From Bacteroidia bacterium (GTDB lineage: Bacteria > Bacteroidota > Bacteroidia > J057), in the NCBI GenBank assembly GCA_030430205.1, contig JAUIGE010000047.1, forward strand, positions 1 to 45,425: a stretch of 45,425 nt of DNA, given 5' to 3'. The first letter of the stretch is position 1; every line of letters begins with the position of its first letter. The position numbers and the translations under genes were made by a program. The notes beneath the pieces are model-generated. The model ran no database searches. It was not told the DNA's origin and was given only the letters and a program-made list of their open reading frames with translations. Below are positions 1 through 8,786 of the stretch, piece by piece.

Positions 1-106
1 CTAAGATATGCCGTCCTTTCAGGACTTCTATTGGAGGCGTTTACCTTCATGGGGCTTCGCCCCATGCTGAATATGGCGTCCCTTCGGGACTTTGGGGGAC
101 TTTCCT
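1..106. repeat. REP-like hairpin cluster
   Basis: Three short palindromes with TTC loops lie within about 100 bases: GTCCTTTCAGGAC near 13-25, GGGGCTTCGCCCC near 51-63 and GTCCCTTCGGGAC near 78-90. The first and third lie in similar contexts (TATGCCGTCC and TATGGCGTCC). No coding frame is supported before position 197. The arrangement resembles a bacterial repetitive extragenic palindrome cluster; copies elsewhere in the genome cannot be checked here. Confidence 0.5.
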
Positions 107-196
107 GAAAAATTGTCCTGTACTGAAGCTATTCCTAAGAAAAATTGAAACACTGAAAATCATAAAAACCCGTGTAAATCTGCGTCCCCTCTTCAA

Positions 197-2512
197 ATGA
201 GCCAAAATAAAACCCACATCTTCGGCATCCGCCACCACGGCCCCGGTTCCGCCCGCAAGCTTCAGCAGGCGCTGAAGAAGCTGGTGCCCGATATCGTCCT
301 GATCGAAGGACCTCCCGACGCCAATGGCATGCTCGATCTCGCCGCACATGCGGAGATGGAGCCTCCGGTGGCGCTCCTGGTCTATAATCCTGCCGCATTG
401 GGGAAAGCGGCTTTTTACCCCTTTGCTGTCTTTTCGCCTGAATGGCAGGCCATACAGTATGGATTGGAGGAGGAGATTCCGGTGCGGTTTATTGATTTGC
501 CTTTTGGAGAACAGAGAGGAGAGAGGAGAGAGCAGAGAGGAGAGAGCAGAGAGCAGAGAGGAGAGAGGAGAGAGCAGAGAGGAGAGAGGAGGGAGGAAGA
601 GGGAACAGAGGAACAAGGAACAGAGGAACAAGGAAGTGAAGATCAGGAAGCAGTAAGCAGTAAGCAGGAACGAAATTCGTCCCCTTTGGCTCGGATTGCT
701 GAGCAGGCGGGCTATGCCGATGGCGAAAAGTGGTGGGATGAGTGGGTGGAGAAGCGGATAGAGGGAGAGGACGTTTTTGCAGCGATCAGCGAATTGATGG
801 GTGGTTTGCGGGAGGGGAAGGCTGATGCCGGGACGGAGCTGCGGGAGGCTTATATGCGTCAGCAGATCAGGAAAGCGATCAAGGAAGGCTATGAAAACAT
901 AGCCGTTGTCTGCGGCGCATTTCATGCGCCGGTGCTGCAGGATTTGCCTCCGGCAAAGGAGGACATTGCCTTGCTCAAAGGCATGAAAAAGACCAAAATG
1001 GAAGCCTGCTGGATCCCCTGGACCTATGAGCGCCTTTCGTACCAAAGCGGCTATGGCGCGGGCGTTCACTCGCCGGCATGGTATGAAATGATGTTTCACC
1101 GACCGAAAGAAGAACTGCTTACCTATTGGTTAAGCGCTGTTTCTCAGGCTTTTAGAAAAGAAGGCCTCGATGCTTCTCCCGCCCATGTGATAGAGGCGGT
1201 GCGTTTGGCCGAGACGCTCGCGGCTTTGCGCGGGCAGGCGATTCCGGGTTTGGATGAAATGAAAGAAGCGGTGGAAACCATTTTTTGCCATGGACAAAAA
1301 GGGCCCATGATGCTGGTGGAAAAATCCCTGGTCATCGGCCAGAAAATGGGCAAGGTGCCCAGGCAGGCACCGCAATTTCCCCTGCAAAAAGACATCCTCG
1401 ATCAGAAGAAAAAATTTCGCCTGAAAGACCATACTACCAAACAAAAACCCCTGGACCTGGATCTTCGGGAGGACCGTCAGCGGGAGAAAAGCCACTTTTT
1501 GCATCGTCTACAGCTCGTCCTTGTTCCCTTTGGCACCCTGCTCGACAACAAAAAAACGAGCAGTACTTTCCATGAATACTGGCAGCTCAACTGGTATCCC
1601 GAGCTGGAGCTGCAAATAATCCATGCCGCCGCATGGGGCAATACGCTTGAAGAGGCTTGCATAAGCCGTATCCGCGCTTTGCTGGATGAAAAAATCAGCT
1701 TGCCTGATCTGCCCGAATGGCTGCAAAACTGCCTCTGGGCAGGATTGAATGCGGTGATTCCGGCGCTGGTTCAGGCGCTTGAAGAGCAGGCCGCCCTCGA
1801 TAGCGACATCGGGCATCTGATGGATGCCCTGCCACCGCTGATCCATATCCTTCGCTATGGCGATGTGCGACAGACTGAGCAAGCGCCCCTGGCGCGGGTG
1901 GTGGATGGCATGTTGCCCCGGATCATCGTGGCCTTGCCCGACAATTGTCGGGCTATAGATGCCGCCTTTGCGGAAAAGCGCGTCAGCCAGCTGCTGGCGA
2001 TCCACCAGGCGGTTCAGTTATTGGAAAGCGATGGCTTTCAGGAAGATTGGCTGAAAGCCCTGGATCGGATTGCCGGAGATGTAGCGGCGCAGGCGCAGCT
2101 GCGGGGGATATGTGGCCGCATTCTTTTTGATCAAAAAGTCTGGTCGCTGGAAATGGCCGAACAGGCCATGTCGCAAGTGCTCTCGCCGGGCGTACAGCCC
2201 CAGGATGCAGCCGCGTGGCTGGACGGCTTTCTCTATGGCAGCGGCCTGCTGCTGGTCCACCATCCCGAACTTTGGAAGGTGCTGGACAAATGGCTGACAG
2301 AATTGGATGAAAGCATTTTTTTGGAAAATGTGCCGCTACTGAGACGAACTTTCAGCAAATTTGCCGCCGCAGAGCGCCGCCAACTCGGCGAACTCGCCCA
2401 GCACGGCAAGCGAAAATCGCAAAGCGAAAAGGCACTCAACGAAGAGCGAAAAGCCATCATCATGCCCATCCTATCCCAAATCCTCAAATCTTCTAATCCT
2501 CAAATCCTCTAA
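197..2512 (+). CDS. DUF5682 family protein
   Basis: The 771-residue product begins with a GIRHHGPGSAR motif followed by IVLIEGPPDAN, and has AVVCGAFHAPVL near residue 235; these are the marks of the DUF5682 family. From family knowledge, such genes usually sit with MoxR-type AAA ATPase, SWIM-domain and von Willebrand A-domain genes in one operon; those would lie left of the window and are not seen. The biochemical activity is unknown. There is no signal peptide, so it is probably cytosolic. Residues about 104-146 are a low-complexity insert of RGERREQ-like heptapeptides encoded by a heptanucleotide repeat, and the last residues run into another short repeat. The start ATG directly precedes the conserved N-terminal motif. 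dapB follows after 8 bases. Family assignment is fairly secure; function is open. Confidence 0.85.
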   Translation: MSQNKTHIFGIRHHGPGSARKLQQALKKLVPDIVLIEGPPDANGMLDLAAHAEMEPPVALLVYNPAALGKAAFYPFAVFSPEWQAIQYGLEEEIPVRFIDLPFGEQRGERREQRGESREQRGERREQRGERREEEGTEEQGTEEQGSEDQEAVSSKQERNSSPLARIAEQAGYADGEKWWDEWVEKRIEGEDVFAAISELMGGLREGKADAGTELREAYMRQQIRKAIKEGYENIAVVCGAFHAPVLQDLPPAKEDIALLKGMKKTKMEACWIPWTYERLSYQSGYGAGVHSPAWYEMMFHRPKEELLTYWLSAVSQAFRKEGLDASPAHVIEAVRLAETLAALRGQAIPGLDEMKEAVETIFCHGQKGPMMLVEKSLVIGQKMGKVPRQAPQFPLQKDILDQKKKFRLKDHTTKQKPLDLDLREDRQREKSHFLHRLQLVLVPFGTLLDNKKTSSTFHEYWQLNWYPELELQIIHAAAWGNTLEEACISRIRALLDEKISLPDLPEWLQNCLWAGLNAVIPALVQALEEQAALDSDIGHLMDALPPLIHILRYGDVRQTEQAPLARVVDGMLPRIIVALPDNCRAIDAAFAEKRVSQLLAIHQAVQLLESDGFQEDWLKALDRIAGDVAAQAQLRGICGRILFDQKVWSLEMAEQAMSQVLSPGVQPQDAAAWLDGFLYGSGLLLVHHPELWKVLDKWLTELDESIFLENVPLLRRTFSKFAAAERRQLGELAQHGKRKSQSEKALNEERKAIIMPILSQILKSSNPQIL
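507..634 (+). repeat. Heptanucleotide tandem repeat inside DUF5682 gene
   Basis: Units of GAGAGGA and GAGAGCA repeat with a 7-base period for about 85 bases and then decay into GAGGAACA/AGGAACA units. Because 7 is not a multiple of 3, three DNA units encode one seven-residue repeat (RGERREQ). The gene stays open across it. Confidence 0.9.
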
Positions 2513-2519
2513 TCCTCTG
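2469..2519. repeat. AATCCTC-type short tandem repeat
   Basis: Degenerate units of AATCCTC/AAATCCTC run through the last codons of the DUF5682 gene up to the base before dapB. The same motif recurs at 25961-26030. Confidence 0.7.
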
Positions 2520-2520
2520 T

Positions 2521-3246
2521 ATGAAAATTGCACTAATAGGCTACGGCCGCATGGGAAAAGCAATAGAGCAGGAAGCCTTGCTTCGTTCGCATGAAATCAG
2601 CTTTAAAATAGATAAAGGCGAGCTGGAATTGATTCAGCAGTTGAATCCTGAAAATACCGATGTCATCATCGAATTCACGCATCCTGATAGCTTTTTTGGC
2701 AACCTGCATGCCTTGCTTCCGCTGAAAATTCCGATAGTCTCCGGCACCACCGGCTGGCACGATCAGTTGGAGGAAGTCCTCACAATCGTTGAAGATCATG
2801 AAGGCAAATTTCTTTACAGTTCCAATTTTTCGATAGGTGTAAATGTGCTGTTTAAGCTCAATGAGCGCCTTGCTGAGCTGATGAATCCCTATCCCGAATA
2901 TGATCCCTTCATCGAAGAGCAGCATCATCGCCACAAAGCCGATGCGCCCAGCGGCACAGCCATCAGCCTGGCGCAGCAGGTGCTGCAGGGCCTCGACCGC
3001 AAAGACAGCATCGCTGACGAATCGCTGCGCCGCCGCGCGCCTCAGCCCAACGAATTGTCCGTGGGCTATGCCCGCGCAGGGGAGATATTTGGCCGCCACA
3101 AAGTGGCCTATACCTCCGAGATCGATACGATCCAGATTATCCATCAGGCACATAACAGGCGCGGATTCGCGCTGGGAGCCGTGGTCGGCGCTGAATGGCT
3201 GGTGAAGCAGGGCGCAGGGGTGTATGATTTTAAGGATTTGTTTTGA
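2521..3246 (+). CDS. dapB: 4-hydroxy-tetrahydrodipicolinate reductase
   Basis: This cytosolic enzyme reduces the DapA product with NAD(P)H in the diaminopimelate/lysine pathway, supplying peptidoglycan and lysine precursors. The 241-residue protein starts with the nucleotide-binding motif GYGRMG (residues 7-12), has SGTTGW near 75, and the substrate-binding stretch EQHHRHKADAPSGTA near 133-147, including the catalytic HH pair and the K of the KxxxGTA-type motif. The C-terminal RRGFALGAVVGAEWL segment is also typical. Length fits the short Bacteroidota form. The ATG is 8 bases after the upstream stop, so it may be co-transcribed with the DUF5682 gene, though no functional link is evident. An inverted repeat lies downstream. 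Confidence 0.96.
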   Translation: MKIALIGYGRMGKAIEQEALLRSHEISFKIDKGELELIQQLNPENTDVIIEFTHPDSFFGNLHALLPLKIPIVSGTTGWHDQLEEVLTIVEDHEGKFLYSSNFSIGVNVLFKLNERLAELMNPYPEYDPFIEEQHHRHKADAPSGTAISLAQQVLQGLDRKDSIADESLRRRAPQPNELSVGYARAGEIFGRHKVAYTSEIDTIQIIHQAHNRRGFALGAVVGAEWLVKQGAGVYDFKDLF

Positions 3247-3303
3247 GGGGCGGGAGTAGACGCGGATGGCGCGGACTTTTATGACAACCATATAGGGCAT
3301 ATA

Positions 3304-3345
3304 AGTTCATATAAGGCCATTTACCTCAGCAAGCTTATATGAACT
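3304..3345. repeat. Perfect 12-bp inverted repeat, 18-base loop
   Basis: AGTTCATATAAG at 3304-3315 is matched by CTTATATGAACT at 3334-3345. It lies between dapB and the next gene. There is no T run after it, so a terminator role is not obvious; it may be a REP-type element or an mRNA-stabilising hairpin. Confidence 0.6.
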
Positions 3346-3396
3346 CAGTCAGTGAAAAAATGAAAATTCATAGAGTTCCAAAATAGTGTATGATCT

Positions 3397-4221
3397 ATGT
3401 CAAAGACTCTGAAAAATCTAAGATTTTACGAGCAGCAGTTCAATACAATAAAAGGGTTAATCCCTTTTGCGAATTCATGTATTTCAGAATCTATTGCACC
3501 CGGTAAGTTGGTAAAAGGATTTTTTCATGAGCATTTGATTTATTGGGATGTTCTTCAATCACCTTCAAAGAAGAAAATTTGGGAAATAGGGATGACTACT
3601 AAAGAAGAGTATTCTTTATTAGAAAGAATGGTCCAAATGATGAATTTATTGGTCAATGTGAAAAAGACATCACAATCGGCGAATGTGAGTCAGAAGTCAA
3701 ATAAAATAACCCTATTCGAACTATTAGTGAGATTGCGAGATCATGTTCTTAAACAAAGTAGCAGGGAAATCATACCTTCATTTACTTTGCCAGAGACTGT
3801 AAAACATTCTAATTCTTTTAAAGAAAAATTCAGCTTGTCGTTTCCTTCAATGACAAAACATGAAAAAAAATTGTTCGAATTATGTGTTCAGGGAATTAAG
3901 GCTACCGAAATCCCCGGGTTTGTTTCAGAAGTGCTAGATAAGCAGATGCATCACCTTTATCACTTGGCGCATTTGGGAGAATCTTATGATAATCAATGGG
4001 CAAATGAAATTAACAAGTATACCGCACTCCAAAAACGTTCATTAACTGCTGGAAAAGAGTATGAAGGCAAGGCATATGAGATAATTTGTAAAATGCTTAC
4101 TGTAAATATGGCGTTGAATCAATCAATCCGAGACCAGGCAAACCCACAGTATGAGAACTTTATCATCAAGATGGAGGAAATGGTCCAGTACTTTAAGAAA
4201 AAGGAAAAAGAAGAAAAATAG
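3397..4221 (+). CDS. Hypothetical protein, mainly helical
   Basis: I do not recognise this 274-residue protein. It has no signal peptide or membrane segment and is lysine-rich, ending in a charged KKKEKEEK tail. The composition suggests mostly alpha helix (stretches such as LLERMVQMMNLLVNV and KKLFELCVQGIKA). A local C, H and W motif set is not evident. The DNA is clearly more AT-rich than dapB, matching the accessory genes that follow, so recent acquisition is possible. It stands alone, with 150 bases before and 124 bases after. Confidence 0.7.
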   Translation: MSKTLKNLRFYEQQFNTIKGLIPFANSCISESIAPGKLVKGFFHEHLIYWDVLQSPSKKKIWEIGMTTKEEYSLLERMVQMMNLLVNVKKTSQSANVSQKSNKITLFELLVRLRDHVLKQSSREIIPSFTLPETVKHSNSFKEKFSLSFPSMTKHEKKLFELCVQGIKATEIPGFVSEVLDKQMHHLYHLAHLGESYDNQWANEINKYTALQKRSLTAGKEYEGKAYEIICKMLTVNMALNQSIRDQANPQYENFIIKMEEMVQYFKKKEKEEK

Positions 4222-4345
4222 CTCCACTGTCAACCTAAATCTGTTTCGATACTTAATACACTGGAATTGAGTTAATTCTGCTATGAGATAAATCAGTAGA
4301 ATTAATTCACCTTTTTTTATAATTTAGTTCGAAACATAAATCTAA

Positions 4346-5863
4346 ATGAAGTATTATATTTTTTTCTTACTCAACATGGGCATGCTGCTCACCATACCTG
4401 CCCAAAACACAGTGACTGTTTTTGGTGAGGTTGAATGTATAATTACCAAGGCCATTTCAGTCGATGGTGTTTCTACCCGGCCTGATGGTTCAAAGGTTAT
4501 TATTACAACAGACTCTATGGGGGTATTTACAGATACCTTCACAACCACCCTCAACCAAGGTTATGTAGTAATTACCTTTCCGCATACCACAACTGACTCT
4601 ACTTCTCATGCTGGTTACTTTGCACCATCGAACAACTATAATACCAGCGGTTTTCCACCGATAGAAATATGTGACCAGGAAAGGTGTTGGGCAGATTTTT
4701 CGTATTCTCCATCGACGAGTAACCCTCTTGAAATGGTTTTCATGGACAATTCATATACAGTCCATCCTGGAGTCCTTGAAGTAGCAAAATGGGATTGGGA
4801 TTTTGGTGATGGAAATACCTATTCCACTACAAGATTTCCTTTCAAAGATCGTAATCATGTCTATTCTCAACCAGGGATATACAAGGTTTGTTTAGCCATG
4901 ACAGAGAATTACGGTTGTAAAGACACGGTCTGCCAAACCATCACTGTGGGTGATGTTGGAGACATTTCGGGTGAAGTATTTCTTGGTAGTGGGAACCCTG
5001 CTGATAGTGCCATGATATACTTGATTAAGTTTAATTCTTCATCAGGCATTCTATCGGCTATTGACTCTACTTTTGCTTATGCATCACCACCAGGAGGTGC
5101 CGTTTATAGTTTCACTGGTGTCCCTGCTGGAAGTTATCGAACCAAGGCAGCTTTGCTTCCAGGTCATTCTCAATATGCCAATTATCTACCTACTTATCAC
5201 GACTCTGTTCTCTTCTGGAGTACGGCTAATGTCATCAATCTTGCCGGAAATGCCACAGCTGATATTTTCATGCAAGCAGGTAATAATCCTGGAGGACCGG
5301 GCTTTATTGGCGGGTTGATCAGCCTGGGAGCCAATAAGCGTGATCCAGGTGATCCACTAGAGAATATCTCAGTTCTATTACTGGATAATAATAACGAGCC
5401 TGTGGCTCATACCCTGAGTGATGTGAATGGAGAGTATGGTTTCAACGATTTGGCTTATGGAACGTATCGAGTCCACGTAGAAGTGCTTAATCGAATAAGT
5501 ACGGATCAGTATATCTCCATTTCGGCTGATACCACCTCTGTAACTGATATTAACTTTGCGGTAAACTCTACTACAATTGATGTTCCTACAACTATTGAGG
5601 GCTTCAGCTTTGGCAAAATGCTTGAGGTCTATCCCAACCCTAACACGGGCTTGCTCCATGTGACCCTTGAACTTAGCCAAAGTTTGGAAATCCAACTGAA
5701 TGTAATTGACCTAATGGGGCGAAACAAGAATTCCCTCAGCAAAAAACTTATTGCTGGCGAACATAATATGAGCCTCGACCTAACTGATTTGCCCGGGGGC
5801 ATCTATATCATTTGCTTTCGATCTGGAGATCAGATAGTAAGTAGGAAGATTATTAAGGAATAA
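4346..5863 (+). CDS. PKD-domain protein with T9SS sorting tail
   Basis: The 505-residue product starts with a signal peptide (cleavage likely after PAQ near residue 20). A PKD domain spans about residues 110-200, with the typical WDWDFGDGNTY and H-Y-PGIYKVCL motifs. Two carboxypeptidase-regulatory-like beta modules follow (about 205-320 and 325-415). The last 80 residues form a type A T9SS sorting domain: LEVYPNPNTG, then a conserved LxGGIYIICF-type motif and a final KIIKE. The protein is expected to cross the outer membrane by the type IX system and be released or anchored to lipopolysaccharide. No catalytic domain is visible, so an adhesive or structural role is likely (inference). Confidence 0.88.
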   Translation: MKYYIFFLLNMGMLLTIPAQNTVTVFGEVECIITKAISVDGVSTRPDGSKVIITTDSMGVFTDTFTTTLNQGYVVITFPHTTTDSTSHAGYFAPSNNYNTSGFPPIEICDQERCWADFSYSPSTSNPLEMVFMDNSYTVHPGVLEVAKWDWDFGDGNTYSTTRFPFKDRNHVYSQPGIYKVCLAMTENYGCKDTVCQTITVGDVGDISGEVFLGSGNPADSAMIYLIKFNSSSGILSAIDSTFAYASPPGGAVYSFTGVPAGSYRTKAALLPGHSQYANYLPTYHDSVLFWSTANVINLAGNATADIFMQAGNNPGGPGFIGGLISLGANKRDPGDPLENISVLLLDNNNEPVAHTLSDVNGEYGFNDLAYGTYRVHVEVLNRISTDQYISISADTTSVTDINFAVNSTTIDVPTTIEGFSFGKMLEVYPNPNTGLLHVTLELSQSLEIQLNVIDLMGRNKNSLSKKLIAGEHNMSLDLTDLPGGIYIICFRSGDQIVSRKIIKE

Positions 5864-6043
5864 GAATTGCACGACAAACAACAAGAATTCATGAGTATCT
5901 TTTGCTACATGTACAGGCTGATGGTGAAGTTTAGACTTCCAGTGTGGTGAAAGAGTAGAGGGGGGCTAGATTAGACAATAAGTGCTGCACGAAAATATGG
6001 CGGATGCACAAATCTTAGACCTCCTCTGAAACCCCAAAAAATA

Positions 6044-7283
6044 ATGAAACCAAGCATCACCCTTTTCATATTCCTCCTTATTGCTTCTTGCCAATCCCAA
6101 AACGGACAAGAAATAGCGGAAAAGAATGAAGAATTAACCTCAAAAATAGATTCGATAATTGAGAATCATGATTTTAATGGGGTTGTACTTTTAACAAAAG
6201 ACTCAACCCTTATTTACAAAAAAGCGCTTGGATATGCTGATATAGAACGGAAAACAGCACTTAAGCCAGGTGACCAATTTGTGGTTGGGTCAATCAGTAA
6301 GCAGATTACGGCTGTTTTAATTTTAAGGGAATATGAAAAAGGAAATATTGCATTGGACGATACGATCAGAAAATATTTGCCGGAAATTAATCAACCCTGG
6401 GCGGATAAAGTGAGCATTCACCATTTACTGACTCATACACATGGGATTGTTGACATGGACAAGCCATTGGAATTTGAGCCAGGCACACAGTTTCACTATT
6501 CGCAATTAGGCTATGAACTATTGGCTCAAGTCCTTGAAAATGTTAGCGGAAAGTCATTTAGGAATAGCGATAAAATAAATCATCAGTTTGTTTCAAGGAG
6601 TTTGTCATTTCGACGAGGCTTTGCGAGGAGAAATCTCCTGACCCCATGTATTAAAAGCTTGATTATCAATAACTCAGGAGATTTCTCCTCGAAGACTCGT
6701 CGAAATGACACCTCCTGGCGAAAAATGAAACTGATAGTTTATTTCGTCACCGTTCCTTAATGAATTATCACCTGAACTGTTTTCCAAATACGGACTACCA
6801 AATACCTGTCATCCTGACAATAAGAATTATAAAAAGCTTGTGAAAGGCTATGAAGAAGCGGAGACCGGAAAATTGGAATTTGCTACAAACAGTTTGGAAA
6901 ATTATGCAGCTGCGGGTTCATTTATTTCAAATGCAGAAGATTTGAGCAAGTGGAACGAACTGCTTTATTCAGGAAAGCTCGTTACAAAACCAACATTGGC
7001 ATTAATGAAAAAGCCTTATGCTACAAGGATTCATCCGATATTTGAACAGATAGAATATGGGTATGGTTTACTTTTCAAAGACGGAGAAAATGATACACAA
7101 ATAGGAGCTTTGGGATACGCAGCTGGTTTTGTATCAGCTTGTTATCATTATCCAAAAACGAATATGAACCTGATTGTACTTGGGAATACGGCAAGGAATT
7201 TACATGATTTTAAAGTAACTTTTCAGGTGCCAACAGAATTGATGGAATTAGTAAAAAACGAAGGCCGACCCGCAAAAGATTGA
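6044..7283 (+). pseudogene. Serine hydrolase (beta-lactamase fold), broken by an inserted element
   Basis: The 5' part encodes a lipoprotein signal (IASC lipobox near residue 16) and a class C beta-lactamase-like domain with SISK as the SxxK motif near residue 85 and YSQ in the place of YxN near 150. After codon 174 (Asn, AAT 6563-6565) a 196-base palindromic element intervenes and brings stops. Deleting 6566-6761 rejoins the frame exactly, giving SGKSFRN followed by ELSPELFSKYG and then the C-terminal half, for a 347-residue protein of normal length. The element ends in a repeated AAT, which looks like a 3-base target duplication. Such enzymes are periplasmic esterases or penicillin-binding-like hydrolases. 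As it stands it should be non-functional. A GTG at 6840 could start the tail alone, but that piece lacks the catalytic serine. Confidence 0.9.
6566..6761. mobile_element. 196-base palindromic MITE-like element, copy 1
   Basis: The element is nearly one large hairpin: GTCATTTCGACGAG...GAGGAGAAATCTCCTGA on the left is mirrored on the right around a short AT-rich centre near 6645-6680. It carries no transposase. A second copy, in opposite orientation, lies at about 32562-32755, with a core that is almost identical. Flanking AAT on both sides (6563-6565 and 6759-6761) suggests a 3-base target duplication, and the interrupted gene confirms the exact borders. Confidence 0.85.
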
Positions 7284-7289
7284 AACGAA

Positions 7290-8039
7290 ATGATGAATAA
7301 ATTAACCAGTTACCTGATCCTTTCCTGCTTTTTTCTTTTTCTAACTACGGGTTGTGGACTTGCCTATAAGGTGCTTCTCGGTGTTGACACCCATCCGGAA
7401 TGGGAAACAGATGGCGAAACTGCCAGACAAGCCAAAAAGTATAAAATCCCTGCCGAATACAATCTCCTGTTAGACACAGTGGGTTACTATCGTGGGCTAA
7501 AGGAAATCTATTCAAGCCTTGCTAAAGGATTAACCATTTCTGAAAGTGACTCGTCTGCTTATTTTATGTTAAAGAAGGTACTCAAAGACGACACCCAGCC
7601 GGTTCAATTCAGGCTGTTTAACAAAGAGGGTTCCGAGATTTTTAAAATCGTAAACTGCTATGTAGATCCTCCCATTCGCATGGATTGGAATGTAGAAGGC
7701 TGCTTTGACAATTTCCCTCCCACCATAGAGGAGGAGAGTTTGAATTTTCATTACTTTGACCTGGATTTTTTACTGACCCATGCCAGTTCTATGAGCCAAA
7801 AAAAGCTGAGCATCAGCGATTTGCCGCAGGCCGATTACTATGGCGTAGTTCTTTGGAATAACTTTTTTCAAAAACCTTCAAGAAACCTGATAAAAACGGC
7901 AAGAAAGAAAATGACAGATTCGAATCAGTCGGTATGCCTGATTTATATCAGTAATCATAATGCCTATTTGTGGCAGGCGATGGATTCAAAACAAAAGGAA
8001 GAAATAAAAAAATGGACCCAAACAGAGAAGAAAGAGTAA
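7290..8039 (+). CDS. Hypothetical lipoprotein
   Basis: The 249-residue protein has a hydrophobic N-terminus ending in the lipobox LTTGC (Cys near residue 22), so it is probably a lipid-anchored periplasmic or outer-membrane protein. No known domain was recognised in the mature part. Two ATG codons in a row offer starts at 7290 or 7293. It follows the broken serine hydrolase by 6 bases and overlaps the next gene by 28 bases, so the three were probably one operon. Confidence 0.75.
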   Translation: MMNKLTSYLILSCFFLFLTTGCGLAYKVLLGVDTHPEWETDGETARQAKKYKIPAEYNLLLDTVGYYRGLKEIYSSLAKGLTISESDSSAYFMLKKVLKDDTQPVQFRLFNKEGSEIFKIVNCYVDPPIRMDWNVEGCFDNFPPTIEEESLNFHYFDLDFLLTHASSMSQKKLSISDLPQADYYGVVLWNNFFQKPSRNLIKTARKKMTDSNQSVCLIYISNHNAYLWQAMDSKQKEEIKKWTQTEKKE

Positions 8040-8242
8040 AATCAGCATCAACTGATCAAGACCGCCAGAACGAAGCAAAAAAAATGAAATCAACTGCTAT
8101 CATGAATGCTTTATTCATTGGAGTCATGATGGGAATTGTAATTTACAGCATTGCGAAAAACAGTTGGGGCTTTTTTACATTAATCCCACTGTATTTTGCA
8201 TACAGATTGATTAATAATTCCAAAAATAATAGAGCCTCGTAA
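8012..8242 (+). CDS. Small two-helix membrane protein
   Basis: Starting at the ATG of MDPNREER (8012), which has AGGAAG about 10 bases upstream, the product has 76 residues: a charged N-terminal third, then a likely membrane segment (MNALFIGVMMGIVIYSIA) and a second hydrophobic stretch (GFFTLIPLYFAYRLI). It overlaps the upstream lipoprotein gene by 28 bases. Translational coupling is plausible. The function is unknown. Confidence 0.65.
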   Translation: MDPNREERVKSASTDQDRQNEAKKMKSTAIMNALFIGVMMGIVIYSIAKNSWGFFTLIPLYFAYRLINNSKNNRAS

Positions 8243-8255
8243 AAGGGATAGAAAT

Positions 8256-8360
8256 CCCTATCGAACCACCACCTTCAGCACAGCTGAAGTCTCCCCATCG
8301 CTCAGGCGAAGGAAGTAAATCCCCTTCGCGAAGTGGCGAAAATCCGGCGCTTTTTCAAAG
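8256..8360 (-). pseudogene. Detached T9SS sorting-domain tail
   Basis: This 105-base segment encodes, on the minus strand, FEKAPDFRHFAKGIYF...VLKVVVR and a stop at 8258. It is a direct repeat of 8785-8889, the end of the subtilisin-like gene, with about nine base differences over the same length. No upstream coding sequence joins it. It is therefore the surviving 3' end of a paralogue or of a duplication. Confidence 0.8.
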
Positions 8361-8440
8361 GGCCGTGGCATACGGGTTAACCTAAGACACAAAAGATCGC
8401 AGCTTTCGTTATAAGAGCAAAAAGCTTATCTTTATCACTT

Positions 8441-8758
8441 ATGGAAGCAGGAAAAGAACAAATATTGAAGGCAATTAGGGAAACCGTTCGCAAGGTAGAC
8501 CCTGAAGCGCAAGTGATTTTATTTGGTTCTCAGGCAAGAGGAGATTCGCATGCCTATTCAGATTGGGATTTGCTTATTTTGACTTCCTACGAGCCTTCCA
8601 TTCCAGATGAACAAAAGTTCAGGCATGCCCTATTTGAGTTGGAACTTGAATATAGCCAGGCTTTTTCCACCTTGGTATACTCTCAAAAAATGTGGGATAA
8701 AAAGTATCGTGTTACTCCATTGTACCACAACATTAGCCGGGAAGGGATTCGGGTATGA
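8441..8758 (+). CDS. MNT-type nucleotidyltransferase (MntA-like antitoxin)
   Basis: The 105-residue protein has the minimal nucleotidyltransferase signature GSQARGDSHAYSDWDLLIL (residues about 28-46), giving the GS...DxD catalytic pattern. In MNT-HEPN toxin-antitoxin modules such a protein blocks its HEPN ribonuclease by adding AMP to a tyrosine of the toxin. Here the normal partner is missing: an ATGA overlap at 8755 starts a HEPN-like MSDYGKEE and then stops. The gene sits between two 105-base direct repeats of a T9SS tail. It may be an orphan or act on a HEPN protein elsewhere. The start ATG fits the family length. Confidence 0.85.
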   Translation: MEAGKEQILKAIRETVRKVDPEAQVILFGSQARGDSHAYSDWDLLILTSYEPSIPDEQKFRHALFELELEYSQAFSTLVYSQKMWDKKYRVTPLYHNISREGIRV

Positions 8759-8781
8759 GCGATTACGGCAAAGAAGAATAA
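8755..8781 (+). pseudogene. HEPN toxin gene reduced to eight codons
   Basis: The ATG overlaps the stop of the MNT gene (ATGA), as in intact MNT-HEPN pairs. It reads MSDYGKEE and hits TAA. The first residues resemble the usual HEPN start (MS-Y-KEE). Directly after, at 8785, begins the direct repeat of the T9SS tail, so the toxin body has been lost. The identification rests on position and a very short match. Confidence 0.5.
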
Positions 8782-8786
8782 TTTCC

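Noticed and set aside
47-1099. Long open frame on the minus strand across the DUF5682 gene
   Set aside because: It includes repeated LLSPLSS peptides that are just the complement of the heptamer repeat, lacks any domain, and lies opposite a gene with clear family motifs.
6840-7283. Separate gene starting at GTG 6840
   Set aside because: It is the C-terminal half of the interrupted serine hydrolase and lacks the catalytic motif.
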